12,060 nt of DNA from Candidatus Gastranaerophilales bacterium (lineage in GTDB: Bacteria > Cyanobacteriota > Vampirovibrionia > Gastranaerophilales > Gastranaerophilaceae), in assembly GCA_944325615.1 (NCBI GenBank), contig CALVAU010000154.1, positions 1 through 12,060 of the forward strand, in the 5' to 3' direction. A program made the position numbers and the translations under genes. Within the stretch, counting starts at the first letter, position 1. Each line of letters begins with the position of its first letter. Below are positions 6,932 to 12,060 of the stretch, in pieces. Under the pieces are notes generated by a model. That model saw only the letters and a program-made list of their open reading frames with translations. It made no database searches and was not told where the DNA came from.

Positions 6932-6972
6932 AATTTAGAATTTATAATAACATCAAAATAATATGTATAAAA

Positions 6973-7000
6973 TTGATTTTCAAAGTTTTGATTTTATAGT
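6973..7000 (+). promoter_or_regulatory. Sigma70-type promoter for the EamA permease gene
   Basis: TTGATT (6973-6978), a 16-base spacer and TATAGT (6995-7000). Transcription would begin near 7007, which supports starting translation at 7034 rather than at the in-frame GTG at 7010. Confidence 0.55.
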
Positions 7001-7033
7001 ATATTTAAAGTGAATTTATTTTTGGAGGAGATG

Positions 7034-7915
7034 ATGCTCAAAAGACGGGCAAGAGGTTTATTGAACGGTGCTATTGCTGCGACAAGTTATGGAACAAATC
7101 CATTATTTGCGCTTCCTTTATTTGCTGGTGGAATAGGAGTAAATTCAGTACTTTTTTATCGTTATGCAATAGCTGTTACTGTATATGGACTTTGGCTGCA
7201 TTTTGTCAAAAAAACGTCTTTTCATATAACTAAAAAAGAATTTGTGCCGCTTTTTATTCTAGGAATTTTCTTTTCCTTGTCTTCATTGACTTTGTTTGAT
7301 GCCTTCAATTACATTGAAGCAGGAATTGCTTGTACAATTTTATTTATCTATCCTGTATTGGTCGCTGTGATTATGGCATTATTTTTTAAAGAAAAAATAA
7401 CAAAAACTGTAATTTTTTCTATTATTTTAACTTCCGTTGGAATAGGGCTTTTGTATAACGGGAAGTCTGGTGTAAGTCTGAATTTGCATGGTGTAATTGT
7501 CGTATTCCTTTCTGCTTTATTATATGCACTGTATATTGTAGGAATTAAAAATGTTAAGGCTATTCAGCATCTTAATAGAGCGAAAACAAGCTTTTATGTA
7601 ATGTTTTTCGGACTTTTGGTATATATTGTAAATTTAAAATTCTGCACTGAATTACAAATGATAGACAAACCTTTTTTGTGGTTGTGTGCGGTATCGTTAG
7701 CTATTTTCCCAACTATAATATCTTTGGAGACGATTAATATAGCAATAAAACTTGTCGGCTCTACAACTACTGCAATTTTAGGAGCTTTAGAACCTTTGAC
7801 TGCAATATTTTTTGGAGTTTTAGTATTCCATGAGCAGCTTACTTTGAGAATAATTGCAGGTGTAGCCCTGATTCTTACTGGTGTAATACTTATTGTTACG
7901 CGTAAGAAGAAATAA
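7034..7915 (+). CDS. EamA/DMT-family permease
   Basis: An integral membrane protein of about 293 residues with roughly ten hydrophobic segments arranged as two five-helix EamA halves, the standard layout of the drug/metabolite transporter superfamily. The second half ends with the usual signature GALEPLTAIFFGVLVFHEQLT and a short basic tail (TRKKK). Members export amino acids, nucleotide precursors or other metabolites; the substrate is not readable. I chose the ATG at 7034 because GGAGGAG at 7024-7030 precedes it and the promoter lies just upstream. A GTG at 7010 and an ATG at 7031 are in frame, but the first would be almost leaderless and the second touches the ribosome site. It is transcribed alone or with ldpA, 68 bases downstream. 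Confidence 0.88.
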   Translation: MLKRRARGLLNGAIAATSYGTNPLFALPLFAGGIGVNSVLFYRYAIAVTVYGLWLHFVKKTSFHITKKEFVPLFILGIFFSLSSLTLFDAFNYIEAGIACTILFIYPVLVAVIMALFFKEKITKTVIFSIILTSVGIGLLYNGKSGVSLNLHGVIVVFLSALLYALYIVGIKNVKAIQHLNRAKTSFYVMFFGLLVYIVNLKFCTELQMIDKPFLWLCAVSLAIFPTIISLETINIAIKLVGSTTTAILGALEPLTAIFFGVLVFHEQLTLRIIAGVALILTGVILIVTRKKK

Positions 7916-7938
7916 AAAATATTTCGAATTATTTTTTT
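7915..7938 (+). terminator. Weak AT-rich terminator after the permease gene
   Basis: AAAAATATTTCGAATTATTTTTTT is a nearly perfect AT-only inverted repeat centred on TTCGAA with one T/T mismatch, ending in seven T. The stem is weak, so read-through into ldpA is plausible. Confidence 0.3.
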
Positions 7939-7983
7939 GTAATAATATATAACTATAAAAAATATTTTATGAGGAATAGTTAT

Positions 7984-8943
7984 ATGTTAAGAGATTTACT
8001 TGAAAATAAAAAATGTTTTAAATTAGTCTGTGGAGCCGGAAATGAAGATGCTCAAGAAGTTGAAAAATTAGTTACAATATATTCACTTGCAGGGTGTAAT
8101 TTTTTTGATTTGTGTGCAAAACCTGAAATTGTAGAAGAAAAAAAAAGAGGTTTGGAAAGAGCCGGAATTAAACAAGACAGATACTTATGTGTAAGTGTAG
8201 GGATAGATGGCGATCCTCATATTACAAAAGCTTTGATTGATCAAAATAAGTGCGTAAAGTGTGGAAAATGTAAGTTGGTATGTCCTCATGATGCAATTAT
8301 TGAGCTTGATAAATATAAAGTTAAAAAACAACGATGTATCGGATGCGGACAATGTGTAAAAAATTGTCCTAAAAATGCAATAGAAATGATTAGTCAACTT
8401 CAAGATTACAAAGAAGTTTTACCGAAGATTATTTCAAAAGGAATTGATTGTATAGAATTTCATGCAATTTCTACTGATGAAAAAGATGTAATGGAAAAAT
8501 GGGCGCAAATAAACGAATATTTTGACGGAATGCTTTGTATTTCATTAGATAGATCTGAATTAGGTGATAAAAATTTAAAAGATCGTGTATGGAAAATGCT
8601 TGAATGCAGAAAACCTTTTACAACAATCATTCAAGCTGACGGTATTGCAATGAGCGGAAGTAATGATGAATATGGAACAACTTTGCAGGCTGTTGCAACC
8701 GCTCAATTATTCCAAAACGCAAATATGCCTGCATATATTATGATGTCAGGCGGTACAAATACAAAGTCTATTGAGCTTGCACACAAATGCGGAGTATTTC
8801 CTCATTGTCTTGCTGTAGGATCTTTTGCAAGAAAGATTGTCAAAGATTATCTTTTAGCTGATGATTTATATACAAATCCGCAAAAGATGGATGAAGCTGT
8901 CAAAATTGCAAAATCATTAGTTGATGTTATTGTGGGTGACTAA
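7984..8943 (+). CDS. ldpA: LdpA-like iron-sulfur protein
   Basis: This 319-residue cytosolic protein matches cyanobacterial LdpA along its length. It opens with FKLVCGAGNED (LdpA: FKLICGAS...), then IYSLAGCNFFDLCAKPE (LdpA: AYTLAGVDCIDVAADP). Two ferredoxin-type clusters follow with ligands Cys90, 93, 96, 100 and Cys118, 121, 124, 128. The LdpA C-terminal domain carries QADGIAMSG, MMSGGTNTKSIEL and AVGSFARKI, matching QTDGRPMSG, LAGGTN and YGSYAR. In Synechococcus LdpA adjusts the circadian period to light and redox state. With no clock or photosystem in view, redox sensing or electron transfer is the safer reading here. The ATG at 7984 is preferred over one at 7969 because GAGGA (7971-7975) lies 8 bases before it and homologues begin there. 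It is followed immediately by a HAD gene. Confidence 0.85.
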   Translation: MLRDLLENKKCFKLVCGAGNEDAQEVEKLVTIYSLAGCNFFDLCAKPEIVEEKKRGLERAGIKQDRYLCVSVGIDGDPHITKALIDQNKCVKCGKCKLVCPHDAIIELDKYKVKKQRCIGCGQCVKNCPKNAIEMISQLQDYKEVLPKIISKGIDCIEFHAISTDEKDVMEKWAQINEYFDGMLCISLDRSELGDKNLKDRVWKMLECRKPFTTIIQADGIAMSGSNDEYGTTLQAVATAQLFQNANMPAYIMMSGGTNTKSIELAHKCGVFPHCLAVGSFARKIVKDYLLADDLYTNPQKMDEAVKIAKSLVDVIVGD

Positions 8944-8944
8944 G

Positions 8945-9718
8945 ATGATTAGCTTGAAAACTCAAAATTGGGAACTCAAAAATATCAATACGGTTATTTT
9001 TGATAAAGACGGCACTTTTATTGACTTGCATTATTTTTGGGGCAAGATGACTGAGCTTAGGGCGGAAGAAATTCTAAAAAGATATAATTTGCCTCAGGAT
9101 GATTTTTCAAAGCTTTGTCTCAAACTTGGGTTCGATACAAATACTGGTAAAATGTTATCAGATGGTATCACAGCTCTTTATTCAAGAGTTATAATTATTC
9201 AAATTTTTTGTAAAGATTTGAAAGAGTTTGGTGTTGATATTTCAGAAAAAGAACTTGAAGAAATATTTGATTATGTTAATACGATTTTTTATAAAGAAAT
9301 GGTCAAATATACAAAGCCTATTGATTCGGCTATTGAGTTTATAAAAATTCTTAGAAAATTCGGCGTAAAAATTGGGATTGTGACTTCTGATTCTAAAGAA
9401 TCTACAATGCTTACATTGAAGCATTTTGACTGGGAGAATCTCTTTGATGTTGTGATAGGCAGAGAATCTACAAAAGAAACTAAAGAAAGCGGAATTCCTG
9501 TTAAAATGGCTTTGGAGGGGATGAATTCAACCCCTGAAATGACTGTAATGGTGGGTGATGCGCCAATGGACTTTATTGCAGCTAAAAATGCAGGAGTAGA
9601 TAGGTCAATTCTTGCGGCAACAGGGCAAATTGAAAAAAATGAACTCTTGAAAACTTCTGATTTTGTAGTTGACAGCTTAAAAGAAGTCGAGATTGAAAGT
9701 CAAGATTTGAAAATATAA
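8945..9718 (+). CDS. HAD-superfamily phosphatase (Gph-like, subfamily IA)
   Basis: A 257-residue cytosolic hydrolase. Motif I is FDKDGTFID with nucleophile Asp20 and acid/base Asp22. A helical cap follows at about 30-110, then motif II VTSDS, a Lys-bearing segment near KETKESG, and motif IV VGDAPMDFIAAKNAG with the Mg-binding acidic pair. The order and the cap inserted after motif I fit subfamily IA, which includes phosphoglycolate phosphatase and related sugar-phosphate phosphatases; the substrate cannot be assigned. The ATG at 8945 lies one base after the ldpA stop, with a GGGTGA site inside the end of ldpA, so the two are translationally coupled. An in-frame ATG at 8921 would overlap ldpA and lacks a ribosome site. 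No terminator is obvious downstream. Confidence 0.88.
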   Translation: MISLKTQNWELKNINTVIFDKDGTFIDLHYFWGKMTELRAEEILKRYNLPQDDFSKLCLKLGFDTNTGKMLSDGITALYSRVIIIQIFCKDLKEFGVDISEKELEEIFDYVNTIFYKEMVKYTKPIDSAIEFIKILRKFGVKIGIVTSDSKESTMLTLKHFDWENLFDVVIGRESTKETKESGIPVKMALEGMNSTPEMTVMVGDAPMDFIAAKNAGVDRSILAATGQIEKNELLKTSDFVVDSLKEVEIESQDLKI

Positions 9719-9745
9719 TTCCAACTGTAACAATTTATAGGGGTA

Positions 9746-9783
9746 TTACTTGACAAATAGATAAGTAAATAAGACAATTACTT
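9746..9783 (+). promoter_or_regulatory. Promoter and repeat cluster upstream of the His-rich peptide gene
   Basis: A consensus TTGACA (9750-9755) is followed after 17 bases by GACAAT (9773-9778). Three alternating hexamers overlie it: TTACTT (9746-9751), AAGTAA (9763-9768) and TTACTT (9778-9783), forming two overlapping inverted repeats that cover the -35 and -10 boxes. That is the position expected of a repressor site. A metal-responsive repressor would suit the downstream His-rich product, but this is inference. Confidence 0.5.
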
Positions 9784-9806
9784 ACTATAAAAAAGTTGGA
9801 GGGTAT

Positions 9807-10073
9807 ATGCTTAGAAAAATATTAGGAGTTATTGTATGTCTGTCGATAATATCGATTTTTTCACCTGTGAATGCGCATGAAGGCGGTTTTACTTGGTTTG
9901 GATTAAGACGAGATAATACAGAAGTTGTATTCAGTACATCATCACACGAACCGGATTGTCATCCACCAGGACACTGTCATAAGCCGAAACCAAAACCGAA
10001 ACATAAGCACAAACCAAAACCAAAACATCATAAAAACGGTCCAAAGTTTCATTTTCATAAATGGTGGGATTAG
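9807..10073 (+). CDS. Secreted His/Lys/Pro-rich peptide, probable metal binder
   Basis: An 88-residue protein with a 23-residue signal peptide (Arg3, Lys4, hydrophobic core, cut after SPVNA). The mature chain is then 65 residues starting with His. It contains 11 His and 2 Cys, in DCH and GHCH, a Lys-Pro-His tract (about residues 59-76, alternating K-P and K-H) and an aromatic FHFHKWW end. Such composition is typical of proteins that bind Ni, Zn or Cu in the periplasm or at the surface, but no known family is recognised. GGAGGG sits just before the ATG. The gene has its own promoter with a repeat cluster and its own hairpin terminator, so it is a separately regulated single gene. The signal peptide resembles that of the protein at 925-1305. 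Confidence 0.75.
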   Translation: MLRKILGVIVCLSIISIFSPVNAHEGGFTWFGLRRDNTEVVFSTSSHEPDCHPPGHCHKPKPKPKHKHKPKPKHHKNGPKFHFHKWWD

Positions 10074-10080
10074 TATCAGC

Positions 10081-10112
10081 TATAAAGGTGCGTTAAATAA
10101 CGCACCTTTATA
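10081..10112. terminator. Hairpin terminator after the His-rich peptide gene
   Basis: A perfect 14-bp stem, TATAAAGGTGCGTT and AACGCACCTTTATA, with an AAAT loop. The U-tract is short and mixed (TTTATA), so termination may be incomplete or the structure may stabilise the mRNA end. Confidence 0.6.
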
Positions 10113-10156
10113 GTAAATTCAAAGTATAGCAAATAATTAAAGGAAACTAAAATACT

Positions 10157-11434
10157 ATGGAGAAAGATAAAAGAAAATTAAAAATTGCAGGCATAGCAGG
10201 GATAATTATAGCTATTATTCTTCTTGTTTTTATAGGAACTCAGGTCAATAAATACCGATTCGGGTATTTTGTAAAAGGACCAATTATGCATAGTAGCAGA
10301 GCTTATCATCAATCTATTTTGGTTAATAATAAAAATGTCTTAATAACAGGAGGGATTAATAATCCACAAAATGAAAATATTGGACTCCAATCTGCAGAAA
10401 TGTATGCTGTTGATAAAAATGAATTTAATATTACTTCTAATACAAATTTGCCGCATTTGTATCATAAAATGTTCAAATTAGCTGATAAAAATATTTTAAT
10501 TGCCGATTTAAATGGAATAGAAGTTTTTAATATTAATACAAATACTTTTAAGCTTTTGCAAACAAAATTTGAAGAAAGATATCCTGAATTTAATAATTAT
10601 AAATTTGCATTATTGCCAAATGATAAACTACTTATCTTGGGGGGTCGATATGAATGTAAAAATTATTCAACAGGATTGTGCGATAAAAACTTAGGAGAAA
10701 TTATTGATATAAAGAATGACAAAAAAATAAAAACATTTTATATTCCAGGCAATGGGTTTAGTATCGCAAATTTGGCGAATGGCGATTTACTAATCATTGG
10801 TGGAAGAATAAATTATAAAGATAAAGATGTATTATCTGACAAAATTTATTTATTTGATTCAAAGACTAATCAAATTCAAGATTGGGGAAATTTAGCAACT
10901 CCTCGTCTTAATCCTTTTGTATTTACAACATCATATAATAAACTTGTAGTTATTGGCGGGGAAGTTGAAAAGGAAAAGTTTAGCTGGCAAAGGCATGAAT
11001 ATATAAAAACAGAAGGTTTTCCGATAATTGAGGTTATAGACTTAAAAACGAAACAAACAGAAACAATTGATATTACTAATTTTCTTGCGTCGAAAAAGGT
11101 ATATGAAAATAAGATACTTGATGTAGTACAATACAAAGACAATTTATACTGGTTACAGTTACAATCAAGTAAAAATAACAATTCTTTATTAATTGATATA
11201 AACACAAAAAACGTTGAAGATATTATTCCAGCTCCATTTATTTTTACAACCCGTTACCGTTCTTCAAACATAAAAATTTCTAATGGAATATTAATAATTG
11301 GTGGGAAATTGATGTATCAAGAACCAACAGAATTAGATATATCATCAGATTCTCATCCTGAAGTAAAAGAACAAAATAATGCCGAAAGTAATCGTTTTGT
11401 TGAAGACTCTAGTATTATTATAAATTTAGAATGA
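10157..11434 (+). CDS. Membrane-anchored kelch-like beta-propeller protein
   Basis: A 425-residue protein with a short basic start, one membrane helix at about residues 10-28 and a large C-terminal domain expected outside the inner membrane. Kelch-type hydrophobic-hydrophobic-Gly-Gly motifs occur at residues 65-66 (VLITGG), 162-163 (LLILGG), 215-216 (LLIIGG), 267-268 (LVVIGG) and 382-383 (ILIIGG). Two degenerate copies near 115 (ILIADLNG) and 331 (LYWLQL) fill the gaps, giving seven blades spaced 47-64 residues. The tail (about 390-425) is acidic and ends in a strand (SSIIINLE), which could close the propeller. Kelch propellers bind proteins or sugars; no enzyme motif is visible. The ribosome site (AAAGGA) is weak and distant. 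The gene is notably Asn- and Lys-rich. Confidence 0.8.
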   Translation: MEKDKRKLKIAGIAGIIIAIILLVFIGTQVNKYRFGYFVKGPIMHSSRAYHQSILVNNKNVLITGGINNPQNENIGLQSAEMYAVDKNEFNITSNTNLPHLYHKMFKLADKNILIADLNGIEVFNINTNTFKLLQTKFEERYPEFNNYKFALLPNDKLLILGGRYECKNYSTGLCDKNLGEIIDIKNDKKIKTFYIPGNGFSIANLANGDLLIIGGRINYKDKDVLSDKIYLFDSKTNQIQDWGNLATPRLNPFVFTTSYNKLVVIGGEVEKEKFSWQRHEYIKTEGFPIIEVIDLKTKQTETIDITNFLASKKVYENKILDVVQYKDNLYWLQLQSSKNNNSLLIDINTKNVEDIIPAPFIFTTRYRSSNIKISNGILIIGGKLMYQEPTELDISSDSHPEVKEQNNAESNRFVEDSSIIINLE

Positions 11435-11529
11435 AATATGGGTAAGCAAATATTGTTTGCTATTTAATGTTTATATTTTTGTGCCACGAATTTGCCATGG
11501 ATAGTAAATTTTGTTCAAATTTTTGCAAT

Positions 11530-11553
11530 AAAAAAGCGGGCTTAAACCCGCTT
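11530..11553 (-). terminator. Intrinsic terminator of the tRNA-Arg locus
   Basis: On the minus strand AAGCGGG and CCCGCTT pair around a 6-base loop and run into TTTTTT. It lies 13 bases past the 3' end of the tRNA fragment, so it is probably the original terminator of the interrupted tRNA gene. Confidence 0.75.
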
Positions 11554-11565
11554 ATCTATTATATT

Positions 11566-11607
11566 TACCCTGGATGCGATTCGAACGCATGACCTACCGC
11601 TTAGAAG
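11566..11607 (-). tRNA. 3' half of tRNA-Arg(TCT), remnant at an attachment site
   Basis: Read on the minus strand, the fragment starts at the anticodon loop CTTCTAA (anticodon TCT). It continues with the 3' anticodon stem GCGGT, variable loop AGGTC, a perfect 5-bp T arm ATGCG-TTCGAAT-CGCAT, the acceptor strand CCAGGGT and discriminator A; CCA is not encoded. Upstream, the 5' anticodon stem should read ACCGC but reads ATTGA, and no D arm or acceptor 5' strand can be found. The gene is therefore only a 3' half ending exactly at the anticodon loop, a standard crossover point for tyrosine integrases. It cannot be a functional tRNA. Confidence 0.85.
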
Positions 11608-11610
11608 TCA
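11566..11610. other. attL-type junction of an integrative element
   Basis: The tRNA-Arg 3' half, its terminator on the chromosomal side and a tyrosine recombinase gene 171 bases to the right together indicate the left boundary of an integrated element. Element DNA should begin at about 11608. Because the tRNA reads right to left, the element's own copy of the 3' half should rebuild an intact tRNA-Arg at the right boundary, outside the window. Confidence 0.75.
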
Positions 11611-11626
11611 ATAGATAGATAAAATT

Positions 11627-11656
11627 CATAACAAAGCATAACAATCTATAACACCA
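11627..11656. repeat. Three phased 10-bp repeats beside the attachment site
   Basis: CATAACAAAG, CATAACAATC and TATAACACCA follow each other at exactly 10-bp steps, about one DNA turn, with shared core ATAACA. Their place between the att core and the integrase gene suits arm-type integrase or excisionase binding sites. Function is inferred. Confidence 0.6.
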
Positions 11657-11732
11657 AAAGTAAATTATAGCTTGATTTTTTATTTTTGTATTATATTATA
11701 TAATTATGAATTTTTATCATTTTTTATAGCTT

Positions 11733-11754
11733 ATTCCGACAAAATTCCGACAAA
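11733..11754. repeat. Perfect tandem repeat of 11 bp before the integrase gene
   Basis: ATTCCGACAAA occurs twice with no spacer, ending 23 bases before the integrase ATG. It could bind the integrase itself or a regulator of its gene. A second direct repeat, TTATAGCTT, occurs at 11665-11673 and 11724-11732. Confidence 0.65.
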
Positions 11755-11777
11755 AAATAGGGGCAAAAATCAATTAT

Positions 11778-12060
11778 ATGGCTGAAATCAAAGAACGAAA
11801 GTTAAAAAACGGAGAAAAAAGTTATACTGTATCAATAAGGATAAAAGGTCATCCGAGTTTAACAAAAACATTTAAGCGTAAGACTGATGCTACTGAATGG
11901 GCAAACAGAACTGAAAGTCAGATTAGGGAAAATATAAACTTTCCTCACCGTGCCTTGCAACGTATGACTGTAGGAGACCTAATTGACAAGTTTATAAGTA
12001 ATGAATTACCAAAAAAAAAAAATAAAATTCAAAAAGATTTTCTGAAAGCTTTGAACTGGT
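11778..12060 (+). CDS. int: Tyrosine recombinase/integrase, N-terminal part (runs off the window)
   Basis: The first 94 residues are visible. The start is an N-terminal arm-binding domain: a basic three-strand pattern (KLKNGEKSYTVSIRIKGHPS, then LTKTFKRKTDATEWANRTES) typical of phage and genomic-island integrases. Next come the beginnings of the SAM-like core-binding domain (MTVGDLIDKFISNELP, then Lys-rich sequence leading to LKALNW). The catalytic domain with its Arg-His-Arg-Tyr residues lies beyond the edge and cannot be checked. The ATG has only a weak purine site (AGGGGC, 12 bases upstream). Its position next to a tRNA-Arg 3' half shows its likely target. Whether the element is a prophage, an ICE or a simple island cannot be told here. 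Confidence 0.85.
   Translation, partial: MAEIKERKLKNGEKSYTVSIRIKGHPSLTKTFKRKTDATEWANRTESQIRENINFPHRALQRMTVGDLIDKFISNELPKKKNKIQKDFLKALNW

Larger units (their letters stand above)
11435..11777. other. Gene-free stretch holding an element boundary
   Basis: This 343-base gap contains no supportable CDS. It holds a weak hairpin just after the kelch gene (AGCAAA 11445-11450, TTTGCT 11456-11461), a minus-strand terminator, the 3' half of a tRNA-Arg, three phased 10-bp repeats and an 11-bp tandem repeat. Very AT-rich DNA at about 11660-11735 probably contains the integrase promoter, with TATAAT at 11699-11704. Confidence 0.6.

Noticed and set aside
7010..7033. GTG at 7010 as the start of the EamA gene
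   Set aside because: It lies about 3 bases from the predicted transcription start and would make the strong GGAGGAG part of the coding sequence.
7969..7983. ATG at 7969 as the ldpA start
   Set aside because: No ribosome site precedes it, and the GAGGA serving the ATG at 7984 lies inside these codons. Homologues begin near the second ATG.
8921..8944. ATG at 8921 as the start of the HAD gene
   Set aside because: It overlaps the end of ldpA, lacks a ribosome site, and adds a hydrophobic octapeptide not expected before the HAD fold. The ATG at 8945 has GGGTGA in front of it.
7984..9718. A circadian clock operon
   Set aside because: No Kai, SasA or CikA gene is present. LdpA alone does not show that a clock exists.
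9925..10113. Second frame overlapping the His-rich peptide and its terminator
   Set aside because: It runs through the terminator hairpin, has no ribosome site, and its repeats mirror the low-complexity tract in the true frame.
10876..11205. Minus-strand open frame inside the kelch-like gene
   Set aside because: It is a shadow of the sense frame, rich in Ser/Phe/Leu as expected from the complement of Lys/Asn/Ile codons.
11566..11640. A complete tRNA-Arg gene
   Set aside because: The 5' anticodon stem, D arm and 5' acceptor strand are absent upstream of the anticodon loop; the sequence there does not pair with GCGGT.
11627..11656. Start of a CRISPR array
   Set aside because: The units are only 10 bp and directly adjacent, without spacers.

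Overview
The window is AT-rich (roughly one third G+C by eye) bacterial DNA with short intergenic gaps and strong GGAGG-type ribosome sites. The best lineage clue is the gene at 7984-8943. It matches LdpA, a [4Fe-4S] protein otherwise known mainly from cyanobacteria, yet nothing photosynthetic is in view. With the low G+C and the many small secreted proteins, this suggests a non-photosynthetic cyanobacterial relative of the Melainabacteria/Gastranaerophilales type, probably host-associated or anaerobic. That placement is an inference from one protein family and base composition.

Layout. 1-2120 holds the 3' end of an unidentified gene, two small secreted proteins of unknown function, and a two-gene unit: a minimal SprA-type HExxH protein followed 3 nt later by a small secreted Cys-rich protein. 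A bidirectional hairpin closes this unit against a convergent gene for a highly charged helical (LEA-like) protein. 2486-5504 carries a zinc alcohol dehydrogenase, a convergent single-domain cupin, and a 14-TM DHA2 drug:proton antiporter. 5674-7915 carries a secreted 12-cysteine protein with Gly-rich membrane segments, the DNA-repair methyltransferase ogt, and a divergent EamA/DMT permease. 7984-9718 is a tight pair: ldpA, then a HAD phosphatase starting one base after the ldpA stop. 9807-10073 encodes a secreted His/Lys/Pro-rich peptide behind a consensus -35 box set in a repeat cluster. 10157-11434 encodes a membrane-anchored kelch-like protein for which seven blades can be counted.

Right edge. 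The 343 bases between the kelch gene and the last CDS hold an intrinsic terminator and the 3' half of a tRNA-Arg(TCT), both on the minus strand. Three phased 10-bp repeats, a perfect 11-bp tandem repeat and the start of a tyrosine recombinase follow. I read this as the left end (attL) of an integrative element that used the tRNA gene as its target and runs off the right edge. The rebuilt, intact tRNA should lie outside the window.

How the genes relate. Most are independent housekeeping or envelope genes. The clear transcriptional pairs are SprA-like + Cys-rich peptide and ldpA + HAD. The most notable points are an LdpA homologue without a visible clock or photosynthesis context, a secreted peptide predicted to begin with histidine after signal cleavage, and the tRNA-Arg integration site.
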